The translations under genes and the position numbers were made by a program. From Embleya hyalina (lineage in GTDB: Bacteria > Actinomycetota > Actinomycetes > Streptomycetales > Streptomycetaceae): DNA of 64,000 bases. The first letter of the stretch is position 1; each line of letters starts with the position of its first letter. Of the stretch, positions 26,149 through 35,647 are shown in pieces. The notes beneath the pieces were generated by a model. It worked only from the letters and a program-made list of their open reading frames with translations. It made no database searches and was not told the DNA's origin. The stretch is taken from contig NZ_BIFH01000031.1 in NCBI RefSeq assembly GCF_003967355.1, positions 62,001 through 126,000 on the forward strand. Direction: 5' to 3'.

Positions 26149-29100
26149 GCGGTCCCGGGGAGGCGCCCGGGCCGCGACAGGAAGTGCACGCCGTGGACGG
26201 ATTCGCTTACGGCGTCATCGGCGCGGACCTGCACGTGCTCCCGGATCGCGGGCCGGTCTACCTGCTGCACCGGCACCGCCCGGCATCCCGGACGTCCGAC
26301 CCCGCGTGGCTGATGCTTCAGCCCAGCCGACTGCTCGACGCCCGGCACACGGTGGTCGGCTTCACCGGCCGACAACGCGAACTCGATGAACTGTGCGGGT
26401 GGCGGGACGGTGCGTCCACCCGGATCTCCGCCTGTTGGCTACACGCGCCGGGCGGGCAGGGCAAGACCCGGCTGGCGGAGGAGTTCGCCCGCCTCAGCGG
26501 CGAGGCCGGCTGGCGGGTGGTCACGGCGACGCAGGGCCTCGGCATCGTGCACCCTCGGCCGGGCAGTCAGGATCTCCGCCCGGACGGCTCGTCGGGTGTC
26601 CTCCTGGTGGTGGACTATGCCGACCGATGGCCGGTCTCGCACCTGACCTGGTTGTTCAGCAACGCCCTGCTCCACCACGAGATACCGACCCGAGTGCTGT
26701 TGATCGCGCGCTCCGCACATGGCTGGCCTGCGGTTCGCGCTGCGCTCGCCGCGGTCGGGGCGGAACTCGGCGATCGGCACCTGGCTCCCTTGCCGGACGA
26801 TCCAGCCGCCCGGCACCACATGTTCCGGGCCGCCCGAGACGCCTTCGCCGAACGCTACGGCGTCGACCCCGACGGGGTACCGTACCCGGATCGGCTGGAC
26901 GGATCGGACTTCGGCCTGACCCTGGCGCTGCACATGGCGGCCCTGGTGGCGGTGGACGCCGTGGTATCCGATGCCCGCCCGCCCGAGGACCTGGCAGGCC
27001 TGTCCGCGTATCTGCTCGATCGCGAACTCGCGCACTGGCGCGCGATGTACGAGAAGCGCGTGGAAGGGATGGACTTCGCCACGTCGCCCACCGAACTGGC
27101 CCGCACCGTGTTCACCGCCACCCTCACCGGCCCGGTCAGCCACTCCGACGGTGTGACCGCGGTGATCGCGCTCGCCGCGAGCGAACATCCGCAGCGAGCC
27201 CTGGCCGACCACGCAATCTGCTACCCGAGCGCCGATCCGGGCCGCGGCGAGGTCCTCGAACCGCTCTATCCCGACCGGATCGCCGAGGATTTCCTGGCGC
27301 TGACCCTGCCCGGACACGATCTGACCGCCTACCCGTCCGATCCATGGTGTGTGGAGGCGCCCGCCCGGCTGTTGGCGGCCCAACCGCGCCACACGCCTCG
27401 CGCGGTCACCTTCCTCACCGCTGCGGCAGCGCGGTGGCCACACCTCGCGCGCCGGCACTTGTACCCGTTGCTGCGCAGCGATCCCACGCTCGGTGTCCGG
27501 GCGGGCAACGCCGCCCTGTCCGCCCTGGCGCAGCTGCCCGACGTCCCAGTCGACGTGCTCACCGCGGTGATGGAACGATTCCCGGAAGGTCGGGACATCG
27601 ACCTCGATTCCGGGATCGCCTCGGTCACCGAACGCCTGATCGCCTACCGGCTCGCCGAGACGGACGACCCGGCGCAGACCGCAGAACTGCGCAATCTCCT
27701 CGCCCGGCGACTCGCTTACGCCGGCCGCGACGACGAGGCCGTCACCGCGGCCCGGAAGGCCGTCGAGGACTGCCGACGGCTTCCCAGGACGGTCCCGGAC
27801 TCTGTGATCCCCCTCGCAGTCTCCCTCACCAATCTCGCGTCACACCTCGGCCACAGCAACCTGCCATCCCCTGAGGCCGTCGAGCGAGCAGAGGAGGCGG
27901 TGATACTGCTGGAGCGCTTGGTCACGGTCAGGCCGGGAACTCTGCTGAAGGAACTCACCACCGCCCGCGCCGTGTTGAGCGTGGCATACCAGGCCATGGG
28001 ACGGCACGACAGCAACGTCCGCGCCCTGTCGAAACAAACGATCAGTGCATATCGGGCACTGGCCGCAATCGACTCGCGACAATACGAGCCGTACCTCATG
28101 CACGCCCTGCACAACGCCGCCGTGCACTATCGCGAAGACGGCCGGATCGCGGATGCGCTCGCATGCAGCGGTGAAGCGCTGGAGATCGCCGGCCGACTGT
28201 CCGCCGCCGCTCCGGCTACCCACCTGCCGAGCCGCGCGCAGGAACTTTTCATCCACGGCAACCTGTTGATGGAGAGCGGTCGGGCCGACCTCGCCCTGCC
28301 CGTCGCCACCAAGGCCGTCGAGGTGATTCGGAGGATGCAGCGCAGCGACGTGCGCGCCCACGAGCCCGACCTGGCCCGAGCGCTCGACCTGCTCGGCAAC
28401 TGTCGGCAGCTGGTGGGACAGGTCGACGACGCCATCGAAGCGACGGAGGAGGCTGTTCGGATCGGCCGGCGGCTCGTGAGACGCGATGCCCGCGCGCACG
28501 AATGGTTTCTGGCCATGGTCCTGGACAACCTCGGCACCCGGCAGGCGGCCCACTCCATGTTGCGTCAGGAGGCGGGGTCGCCGGAGTCGATGAAGCACAG
28601 CGCGGAGTCAGCCACCATCCTGCGCCAATTGGCCGACGAGACTCCGGAACGATTCGATCCCGAACTCGCCCGTGTGCTCAGCAATCTCGCCGTCCGGCAG
28701 ATGGAGAACGGCCGGATGGACGACGCACTCGAGACCATGCACGAAGCCTTGGCGCTGCGAGAGCGGCTGGTCGAGCGGAATCCGGCGGCCCACCGATTCC
28801 GACAGGGCTGGGACCTGGGGAACCTCGCACAGATCCTGCTCGAGAGCGGCGCGCCCGCGAACGAGTCGGCACACGCGGCCGAGCGCGCGGTCACCATCTT
28901 TCGGGAAGCCGCACGGACGAATCCGCGCGAGTACGAGTTGCAGCTCGCGAAAGTCCTCATGTTCCTGGCCTGCGCCAGGGCGCAACTCCCTGACGAAACG
29001 GACCACGCCAGGCAGCACGCGGCCGAGGCCATCGAGATCTGCCGCCACCACCTGCCCCGTCTTCCGGGATTCGTACAGCCCTTCCTGGACGAAGCACTGG

Positions 29101-29609
29101 CACTGCATAGGCAACTGGGTGGAGCAAGCGGGCACGGCGAAACCGCCCCAGTGAGTGTGTCGCTGGAACAGGCGGCCATGAGAGGCGTCGTATCGGTCAC
29201 GCAGCCCGGTACCGGCCGCGAGATACGCATGCGGCTGCCGGCCGGTATCCGTTCCGGACAGCGGGTCAGAGTCGACTGCCTGGAACTCACGGTCACGGTA
29301 CGCCCGCATCCCACGTTCCGGCGCGACGGCGACGATCTCCGACTCGGCATACCCGTGACCTGGGCCGAGAGAGCAGCCGGCCTCGTGCTGCGGGTACCGC
29401 TATTGGAAGGAGGCTTGGTTAAGGTGCGTTTGCCGCCGGCCGCTCCCGTCGACCGTCTGCTGCGGATTCCCGGCCGCGGATGCCTACGCGCCGACGGGAC
29501 CCGCGGCGACATGCTGATCTCCTTGGACACCACCCCCGGCAACGTCGACGCCTCCACCCTTCGCGACTCGCTGCTGGCACCGGATTCGTCAGGCGGATCG
29601 ACGGAATGA
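26145..29609 (+). CDS. P-loop NTPase with TPR-like repeats and a DnaJ C-terminal domain, 1154 aa
   Basis: Residues 1-65 form a small N-terminal domain. Residues 70-330 are an NTPase with Walker A (APGGQGKTRLAEEFA, 101-115) and Walker B (VLLVVDYAD, 152-160), as in STAND proteins. From about 540 to 990 helical repeats of the TPR type follow (for example LSNLAVRQMENGRMDDALET). Residues about 1002-1125 match the substrate-binding C-terminal domain of DnaJ/CbpA (RMRLPAGIRSGQRVRVD, VRPHPTFRRDGDDLRLGIPV, RLLRIPGRGC...GDMLISLD), but there is no J domain or zinc finger. The parts suggest ligand-sensing, oligomerising machinery with a chaperone-like client arm. A hairpin follows. Confidence 0.88.
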   Translation: MSGPGEAPGPRQEVHAVDGFAYGVIGADLHVLPDRGPVYLLHRHRPASRTSDPAWLMLQPSRLLDARHTVVGFTGRQRELDELCGWRDGASTRISACWLHAPGGQGKTRLAEEFARLSGEAGWRVVTATQGLGIVHPRPGSQDLRPDGSSGVLLVVDYADRWPVSHLTWLFSNALLHHEIPTRVLLIARSAHGWPAVRAALAAVGAELGDRHLAPLPDDPAARHHMFRAARDAFAERYGVDPDGVPYPDRLDGSDFGLTLALHMAALVAVDAVVSDARPPEDLAGLSAYLLDRELAHWRAMYEKRVEGMDFATSPTELARTVFTATLTGPVSHSDGVTAVIALAASEHPQRALADHAICYPSADPGRGEVLEPLYPDRIAEDFLALTLPGHDLTAYPSDPWCVEAPARLLAAQPRHTPRAVTFLTAAAARWPHLARRHLYPLLRSDPTLGVRAGNAALSALAQLPDVPVDVLTAVMERFPEGRDIDLDSGIASVTERLIAYRLAETDDPAQTAELRNLLARRLAYAGRDDEAVTAARKAVEDCRRLPRTVPDSVIPLAVSLTNLASHLGHSNLPSPEAVERAEEAVILLERLVTVRPGTLLKELTTARAVLSVAYQAMGRHDSNVRALSKQTISAYRALAAIDSRQYEPYLMHALHNAAVHYREDGRIADALACSGEALEIAGRLSAAAPATHLPSRAQELFIHGNLLMESGRADLALPVATKAVEVIRRMQRSDVRAHEPDLARALDLLGNCRQLVGQVDDAIEATEEAVRIGRRLVRRDARAHEWFLAMVLDNLGTRQAAHSMLRQEAGSPESMKHSAESATILRQLADETPERFDPELARVLSNLAVRQMENGRMDDALETMHEALALRERLVERNPAAHRFRQGWDLGNLAQILLESGAPANESAHAAERAVTIFREAARTNPREYELQLAKVLMFLACARAQLPDETDHARQHAAEAIEICRHHLPRLPGFVQPFLDEALALHRQLGGASGHGETAPVSVSLEQAAMRGVVSVTQPGTGREIRMRLPAGIRSGQRVRVDCLELTVTVRPHPTFRRDGDDLRLGIPVTWAERAAGLVLRVPLLEGGLVKVRLPPAAPVDRLLRIPGRGCLRADGTRGDMLISLDTTPGNVDASTLRDSLLAPDSSGGSTE

Positions 29610-29639
29610 CACTGATCGTCGTGTACACGCCAGGCACGT

Positions 29640-29665
29640 CAATGCCCCCTACAGCGTAGGCATTG
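29640..29665 (+). terminator. Probable terminator after the NTPase gene
   Basis: CAATGCC (29640-29646) pairs with GGCATTG (29659-29665) around a 12-base loop, followed by GGGGCTTGTT. It lies 31 bases after the stop. Confidence 0.5.
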
Positions 29666-30201
29666 GGGCTTGTTCGGCCCGGCCGATGATCGACCCGGTG
29701 ACGACGACGTGATGCCGCATTGCGAGCGGAAGCATCACCCATCTGCGAGGTTTTCCCGCAGGCGGTGGCAGAGTGCGGACCAACCAGCGTTGACGGCTGA
29801 CCGAGGGTGAGCGGCGGGAGGCGGCCGTCTGTGCGATGGAGTCCTCGTGGTCAGTGTCGAGCAGGCGGGGATGGCGTCCCACCCACAGGGTTTCGGGCCA
29901 GCAATGCCCGCCTGCGTGAAGCTGTGGACCGCGTCGCAGACGGTGCCTCCGTCCGCACGGACCAGCGCGCGATCACCGGACGGCGCTCTCCGCGGCGGAG
30001 GCATCGCTCTGCGGAACCGTGTCGCGCTGGCCGACTCACGACGCGCGATGCTTTTGAGGTTTTGTCCTTGCTTGGCCTGCGGACTATGACCTGCTCCGCC
30101 AGCAAAACTCCAACGCCGATTGGATGTTGAAGACATCCAATCGGCGTTCGGCATCGAAGTCACTCCGCCAAACCGGTGAGCGCTTCCGGTCACGTTCCTC
30201 G
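29666..30201. other. Intergenic; no clear gene
   Basis: Minus-strand frames have short protein-like stretches (RRWVMLPLAMRHHVVVTGSI) without a recognisable family. A strong hairpin at 30112-30148 is listed separately. Confidence 0.35.
30112..30148. terminator. Perfect 16-bp hairpin, 5-base loop
   Basis: AACGCCGATTGGATGT (30112-30127) pairs exactly with ACATCCAATCGGCGTT (30133-30148) around TGAAG. It is AT-richer than its surroundings and sits 53 bases before the IS701 left end. It could be a bidirectional terminator or a relic of another element. Confidence 0.6.
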
Positions 30202-30253
30202 TAGGACTTCGTTAGGTCTCGCCTGACTTGTCGGTTGGGAGCATGTTGTTTGT

Positions 30254-31531
30254 GTGGACATGCGGCAGGCTCGGGGCCTGCGGGCGGGGTTGGCGGAGTT
30301 CGTGGCGGATGTGTTCGGATCGTTGCCGCGGCGGGATCAGCGGGAGAAGGGCGATTGCTACCTGCGTGGGTTGATGCTGGAGGGCCGTCGGAAGTCGATC
30401 GACGCGATGGCGTCGCGGTTGCCGGACGGGAACACGCAGAACCTGCAGCAGTTCGTGAGTGCGTCGACGTGGGATCCGGTGCCGGTGCGGCGGCGGATCG
30501 CCGAGCGGTTGCTCCCCCTGGTGCGTGCGGACGCGTGGGCGATCGACGACGTGTCCTTTCCCAAGGACGGGCGCATGTCCGTGGGGGTCGCGCCGCAGTA
30601 CTGCGGCGCGTTGGGCAAGCAGGCGAACTGCCAGGTCGCGGTGAGCGTGCACGCGGTCTCCGACACCGCGTCGTGTCCGCTGCAGTGGCGACTGTTCCTG
30701 CCCCCCGAGTGGGACGCGGACACGGAACGCCGCCTGCGGACGGGGGTCCCGGACGCGGTGCGACACGTGGAGAAGTGGCAGCTCGCGCTGGACGCCCTGG
30801 ACGAGGCCGCCGCCTGGGGGATGCATCCGCCGGTGGTCGTGGCGGACGCCGCCTACGGGCAGAACGCTTTGTCCCGGGCGGGGTTGACGGAACGCGGGCT
30901 CGACCACGTGGTCGCGATCCGCGCCGACGCCGTCGTCCACCCCGCCTGCGCGATCCCCGCGACGCTCGCGTGGACGGGGACGGGCCGCCCGTCGGTGGCG
31001 CGGTATCGCGAGGCGGCCGTGAGCGTGGCCGCGCTCGCCGCGGCGCGCGGCCGTGACGCCTTCGCCGACGTCACCTGGCGCTGCGGCTCGCGCGGTCCGA
31101 TGCGCTCGCGGTTCCTGCGGCTGCGGGTGCGACCGGCCGGCAGGACGGTGGGCCACCTCGCCCGCGAGGCTGCCGGGGCCGACGGCCGGGCGTGGGACGG
31201 TGCCATGCCCGAGGCGGGCCTGTTGGTCCAGTGGCCCGACGGGGCGGAACACCCCACCGATTACTGGTTGTTCGATCTGCCGGAGGAGACGTCGACGGCG
31301 GAGGTGGTGCGGTTGGCGAAGATCCGGTGGCGGATCGAGCACGACCACCGCGAGATGAAACACGGCCTGGGACTGGACCACTTCGAGGGCCGCTCCTGGA
31401 CCGGATGGCACCACCACGTCACCCTGGTCACCGCCGCCCACGCCTTCCTCACCGAACGACGGCTCTCCCCAAAAGCACCCACGAGGGCCTCACCCTCTAC
31501 CAGGTCGTCGACGCGATCCAATCCCTCCTGA
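30254..31531 (+). CDS. IS701 transposase with probable -1 frameshift extension
   Basis: The GTG at 30254 starts a frame with the DDE residues in AIDDVSFPKDG, VVVADAAYGQ and RWRIEHDHREMKHGLGLDHF. After HAFLTERRLSPK the zero frame degenerates and stops at 31531. The -1 frame, entered at CCCAAAA (31468-31474), continues as STHEGLTLYQVVDAIQSLLN and CWTGTCTTCHRPLP, stopping at 31627-31629. The divergent copy at 46.7 kb shows the same break and a similar tail, so the extended protein (about 458 aa) is probably the functional one. Confidence 0.85.
   Translation: MDMRQARGLRAGLAEFVADVFGSLPRRDQREKGDCYLRGLMLEGRRKSIDAMASRLPDGNTQNLQQFVSASTWDPVPVRRRIAERLLPLVRADAWAIDDVSFPKDGRMSVGVAPQYCGALGKQANCQVAVSVHAVSDTASCPLQWRLFLPPEWDADTERRLRTGVPDAVRHVEKWQLALDALDEAAAWGMHPPVVVADAAYGQNALSRAGLTERGLDHVVAIRADAVVHPACAIPATLAWTGTGRPSVARYREAAVSVAALAAARGRDAFADVTWRCGSRGPMRSRFLRLRVRPAGRTVGHLAREAAGADGRAWDGAMPEAGLLVQWPDGAEHPTDYWLFDLPEETSTAEVVRLAKIRWRIEHDHREMKHGLGLDHFEGRSWTGWHHHVTLVTAAHAFLTERRLSPKAPTRASPSTRSSTRSNPS
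31468..31474 (+). promoter_or_regulatory. Slippery heptamer C CCA AAA, copy 1
   Basis: The seven bases follow the X XXY YYZ rule for tandem -1 slippage, and their phase relative to the transposase frame (C, then codons CCA AAA) is exactly right. The -1 frame downstream is conserved in the second element. Confidence 0.65.
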
Positions 31532-31664
31532 ACTGCTGGACCGGAACCTGCACCACCTGCCACCGACCACTTCCAACCAACACCCGAAGATACCCAAAAA
31601 CCCATCCAAACCTAACGAAGTCCTACTAGAGCGCGTCCGGAAGCCCACGCACACCCGGGTCGGG

Positions 31665-34600
31665 TCACAGTTCCACGGCGTCCGCGTAGACCAGGTTCCC
31701 CACCGTCGGGCCGAACTCGTCGACGGCGAAGTCGGAGCGCATCACCGCCATTTCGGTGATCATCAGGCGGCAGGGTTGGTCCGGGCGGGGATCGGGGAGC
31801 GGGACTTCGGCGGAGTAGGTGGGGAAGAGGCTGGTGTCGTCGTCGGCGAAGAGGTCGGTGACGGTCTCGCCGAGCTCGAACCAACCGAGGACCGGGTCGG
31901 GGACGTCGGGGTCGCGCTGCTCGATGGCGGCCGTCACCGAGGGCGGACCGTTGTCGTCGTGGTAGGCGGGCCCGGTGAGCTGCACGTTCAGCGAGTCGGT
32001 GCCGGACAGGGTGAGGGTGCGTTCGGGCAACAGCCGCAAGGTGTCGGCGAGGACGATCGGGGACAGGTGACAGGTCTCCATCGAGCGCGGTTGCAGACGG
32101 GCGAGCGCGGGCCGCAGGAAGGGGAAGTAGGCGCCGCCGGTATCGACGTCGATGTCGCAGTACCACCGGCCGGACGGTCTGTCGAAGATGGGCTCGAAGC
32201 CGGCCGCGGTGACGGTGAATCCGTCGAAGACCTCGGGCAGTGCCAGGTCCAGCGTGATCGTCGCGCCGGGGAAGTTGCTCGCGGACGGGAGGAACACCGG
32301 TGCCGCGCTGCGGATCGGATCGCGTCCCATGAGGGTGATGAACGGGTGTGCCTGGGGCGGCTGTTCGTCGCCCTCCACGCCCAACACCACGGCCAACAGC
32401 TCACCGTCTCCCGACGAGAACCACGGCCGAGACAGATAGACCCGAAAACCCCCGCCGCGGCGCCGCCTGACCAGTTCGTTCGGCAGGCTTCCGGAGGTCT
32501 CGAACCCGAGGGTGAGGAAGCTGCCCAACACCCGCGGCGCCGCCGGTTTGGCGCTGCTGAGCACGGTGTGCTCGACGGGACCGCCGTGCACGCTCAGGAG
32601 TTCCCGTTCGGTGTCCTGGGTGAACTCCGGCGGGAAACAGTCGCCGAACCGGCTGGTCGCCACGGGGGTGAAGGTCACGTCGCGGCGTTTGGTGTCACCG
32701 AACTCGCACTTGGCCGGCACCGGTGTCGCCGGTGGACGGCCCGGTTCCACCGCGGAGGCGAGTTCCTCGGCCACGACTGTGTTGAACGTCAGGGTGTCAC
32801 CGTCGAGGGTGCTGGGTGGGGCCTCGCTCGCGACCGGATCCAGCGGGACGGCGGCGGCCAGCGGCAGCCGGAACACCGGAGTGGTGACGTCGAGGACGCT
32901 CGGGCTCGGCATGGTGAGGTCGTCCACGTTCTCGCTCCACGACGCGATCATGTCGATGCGTTCGGTGCTCGCCGCGCTCAACTCCAGCGAGCCGACGAGG
33001 TGTTCGCCGGTCGCCCCGAGCAGCCGGTCGGTCCCGTCGTCGAGCGTCAACAGCGGTGCGACCAACGGACGTTGCACGGCATGGACGAGCGTCACGTCGT
33101 ACCACGGGGTCAGCATCCAGTGCCGGTTGGCCCGGGCGGCGGCCATCACGCTTTCGAACTGGTCGGGTTGGAGCGCGTCCCGGCACCACTTGAGCATGCC
33201 CATGGTCTTCTCGTTGACCTTGACCCGCGAGCACACCCGCACGGTCGCCACCGTCGCCTTCGGCAGCAGCACGGTCAGCACCCGGGTCGAGGTGTCGAAG
33301 ACGGGCGGTCCGCTGCCCTCCCGGATGCGCAGGAGGATCGATTTCGGCGCATGCCAGGCCGACGCGTCCCACGGCAGCGTGAACCCCTGGCCCGCCGGCA
33401 CGCCCGGGAGTTCGTGGAAGACCACGCCCTCGGCGAGCGGGTCGGGCAGATACGGCAGTTCGACCGTCTCGCCCGTGTACAGCACGTAGTGGCCCTCCGC
33501 CGTGTCGGGGGTCGCCGACGGGTACGTCACGGACGCCGTGCCGGGCCGGGACGCGTCGTCGAGCGACCCGCTCTCCCGCGACGCGATCGTGTACACCCGT
33601 TCGCGTGCGTCGGCGTCGCCCGAGCCGATGGCCTCGTCGAGTTTGCCGTGCCGTTCGGCGCATTGCAGCGACGTCTTGGGCGCGACCACGTGCCGCTCGT
33701 CGACCTCCCGGTACGGCGCGTGGGTGCCGCCGGAGACCGGCGGCGAGGCGTTGAAGGTCTCGGCGTACTGTGCCGGGGTCAGTTCGGCGGTGCTGCGGAT
33801 CACCAGTCGGTGCGCCGAGGTCCCTTCGGTGAACGCGACGCGCGGCAGCAGCAGCGGCGGGGGGATCGCCTCGAACCTGCGGAAGACCGGCCCGCCCGCA
33901 GCCGGCAGCACCAGGACGTCCTGGTCGAGGAGTCCGTCGGCCTCCGCCGCCGTCGGCCCGTTGCCCGCGAGGTCCACGGTGCGGACCCGGATCCGGTAGG
34001 AGTTCCCGAACCTCAGGCGCGGCAGCGAGCCGGGCCGGGCGCGGGTTTCGATCTCCAACGGCATTGTCGTGGCCGCCGTGTTGGAGATGCGCTCGGGGCT
34101 GTCCCCCTTCGCCACGGCCATCCCCGGGTGCGGTGCGGACAACGCCCACCCGTCCCAGGTGACCAGGTGTTCGTGCACGTGGACGCGCTGCGCGGCGCCC
34201 GGCGCGGTGACCGGGGTGGCCAGGCTGAGCTGGAAGAATCCCTCGTCGGACGCGGTGTCCAGGTGGTCGCCGGGGCTGCCCGCCCGGTCGTAGGCGATCT
34301 CACGCTCGTGCAGCGAGAACCACTTCTGCCGGGTCTCGTCGAAGATGTCCAGGCGGTGTCCGCGCACGAGGTCCTCGGCACTGAGGACCACCGTGGTGTC
34401 CTCGTCGGCGAGCGCGTCCTGCCGGTCGGCGGCCCGCTGGAAGTTCTCGTGCAGGTGCCGCGTGCGGTCGCCGAGCACGAGCGAGAGCCCCTTGGTGCGG
34501 ACCGTCGGCGGTGCGGCCTCGGCGTCCCCGTCGGTGGCGGTCGCCACGGCGGCGGTCATCAGTTTGAGCGTGACGCCGTCGATGTCGGCCTGCTCGATGG

Positions 34601-35582
34601 TGTACTCGTCCTCCGGCAGGGCCAGCAGCCCGCGCGCGGGCGGCCCGAACGCGTCGTTGCCGTCCGCGGCGGCGCAGAAGCCCTGGCCCGGAGCGAGAGC
34701 GTAGCGCGTCGCGGCGGGGTGGTCGTGCGACGCGTCCCGGCCCAGCAGCGGCTCCCAGGTGGGCACCAGGACGATGGTCCGCTCCCCGCTCGCGCCCGGC
34801 AGCTTGTCGACCGGAAGCACGAAGTCCAGCACCAGCCCCAGGCGTCGGAGCAGCTTGGGGTGGTCGCCGAGCGAGGACAACAACTGGTGGAAGTCGACCC
34901 GCGGCACCTCCGGTGGCGGTGCGATGTGCGGGCCGCCGTCCGCGACCAGGCCGGCGACCTGCGGTTGCGGTTCGTGGAAGGCGAGGAACGCCTCCTGCGG
35001 GCTCAGTTGCGGCCGGACCAGTTCGCCCGACCGGTTGGCGACGAGTTCGTCGGCGGCGGCGAGTTGCGTGACGATGTTCTCGCGCATGCCCTGCATGGTG
35101 CCCTGCATGTCGGTGGCCGCGGCGAACCCGGCGAGGGTGCTCATGGCCTGGCTCGGGGGCATGCTGTCGGGTGACTCGGCCGCGGTGCTCGCGAAGGATT
35201 GGCGGGTGGTGTCGGCGAGGTCGCGCGCCGGGTAGCTCACCATGGTGTTCTGCCGGTGGTCGTCGAACTCGAACGCCTCCACCGGGGTGCCCTCGGGGAA
35301 GAACAGCTGCCACAGCGCGGAATCGCTCGGCTGCCCGGTGCGGGTCAGCGGCACGACCGCGGCTCCGCCGTCGAGGACACCGGACTCGTCCCCGAGGGCG
35401 AGTGCGAACGTCGCGCCGGCCACCCGGGCTGGCCAGTCCCGGAAGTCCGGGAACGCCGCGAGAGTGCCGGGGCCGTCGCTCATCAGCCGAGGTGCCACGA
35501 ACACGGACAGGCGCGCCTGCGTCCCGTCGGGGGACAGACCGGCCGGCAGGGCGATCCACTGGATGTTCTGTGCGGTCGTCAT
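31665..35582 (-). CDS. Giant protein of unknown function, 1305 aa
   Basis: The start is the ATG at 35580-35582. There is no signal peptide. The N-terminus (IQWIALPAGLSPDGTQARLS, VFVAPRLMSDGPGTLAAFPD) is followed by long beta-rich segments; one, GNSYRIRVRTVDLAGNGPTA, resembles a fibronectin type III strand pair. No enzyme motif is visible. It lies 65 bases after the 936-aa gene in the same direction, so they form an operon. The length, beta content and partner suggest a structural or extracellular assembly component, but this is inference only. Confidence 0.88.
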   Translation of the reverse strand: MTTAQNIQWIALPAGLSPDGTQARLSVFVAPRLMSDGPGTLAAFPDFRDWPARVAGATFALALGDESGVLDGGAAVVPLTRTGQPSDSALWQLFFPEGTPVEAFEFDDHRQNTMVSYPARDLADTTRQSFASTAAESPDSMPPSQAMSTLAGFAAATDMQGTMQGMRENIVTQLAAADELVANRSGELVRPQLSPQEAFLAFHEPQPQVAGLVADGGPHIAPPPEVPRVDFHQLLSSLGDHPKLLRRLGLVLDFVLPVDKLPGASGERTIVLVPTWEPLLGRDASHDHPAATRYALAPGQGFCAAADGNDAFGPPARGLLALPEDEYTIEQADIDGVTLKLMTAAVATATDGDAEAAPPTVRTKGLSLVLGDRTRHLHENFQRAADRQDALADEDTTVVLSAEDLVRGHRLDIFDETRQKWFSLHEREIAYDRAGSPGDHLDTASDEGFFQLSLATPVTAPGAAQRVHVHEHLVTWDGWALSAPHPGMAVAKGDSPERISNTAATTMPLEIETRARPGSLPRLRFGNSYRIRVRTVDLAGNGPTAAEADGLLDQDVLVLPAAGGPVFRRFEAIPPPLLLPRVAFTEGTSAHRLVIRSTAELTPAQYAETFNASPPVSGGTHAPYREVDERHVVAPKTSLQCAERHGKLDEAIGSGDADARERVYTIASRESGSLDDASRPGTASVTYPSATPDTAEGHYVLYTGETVELPYLPDPLAEGVVFHELPGVPAGQGFTLPWDASAWHAPKSILLRIREGSGPPVFDTSTRVLTVLLPKATVATVRVCSRVKVNEKTMGMLKWCRDALQPDQFESVMAAARANRHWMLTPWYDVTLVHAVQRPLVAPLLTLDDGTDRLLGATGEHLVGSLELSAASTERIDMIASWSENVDDLTMPSPSVLDVTTPVFRLPLAAAVPLDPVASEAPPSTLDGDTLTFNTVVAEELASAVEPGRPPATPVPAKCEFGDTKRRDVTFTPVATSRFGDCFPPEFTQDTERELLSVHGGPVEHTVLSSAKPAAPRVLGSFLTLGFETSGSLPNELVRRRRGGGFRVYLSRPWFSSGDGELLAVVLGVEGDEQPPQAHPFITLMGRDPIRSAAPVFLPSASNFPGATITLDLALPEVFDGFTVTAAGFEPIFDRPSGRWYCDIDVDTGGAYFPFLRPALARLQPRSMETCHLSPIVLADTLRLLPERTLTLSGTDSLNVQLTGPAYHDDNGPPSVTAAIEQRDPDVPDPVLGWFELGETVTDLFADDDTSLFPTYSAEVPLPDPRPDQPCRLMITEMAVMRSDFAVDEFGPTVGNLVYADAVEL

Positions 35583-35647
35583 GGGGGGAGCCTTCCAGCC
35601 GGGGTCACCCGGGATGGACCTCGGATCGGGGTGGCCGTGGCGCGGGT

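Larger units (their letters stand above)
30202..31625 (+). mobile_element. IS701-family insertion sequence, copy 1, apparently complete
   Basis: TAGGACTTCGTTAGG at 30202-30216 is matched in inverse by CCTAACGAAGTCCTA at 31611-31625, giving 15-bp perfect terminal repeats. The flanks are CTCG on the left and CTAG on the right, a possible four-base target duplication with one change. A single transposase gene fills the element. A related copy lies at about 46745-48146. Confidence 0.88.

Noticed and set aside
31776-35174. A 1132-codon plus-strand frame opposite the 1305-aa gene
   Set aside because: Its residues are Gly/Arg/Val/Asp/Gln-rich with no domain, as expected for the complement of a high-GC gene. 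The minus strand has good starts and operon context.
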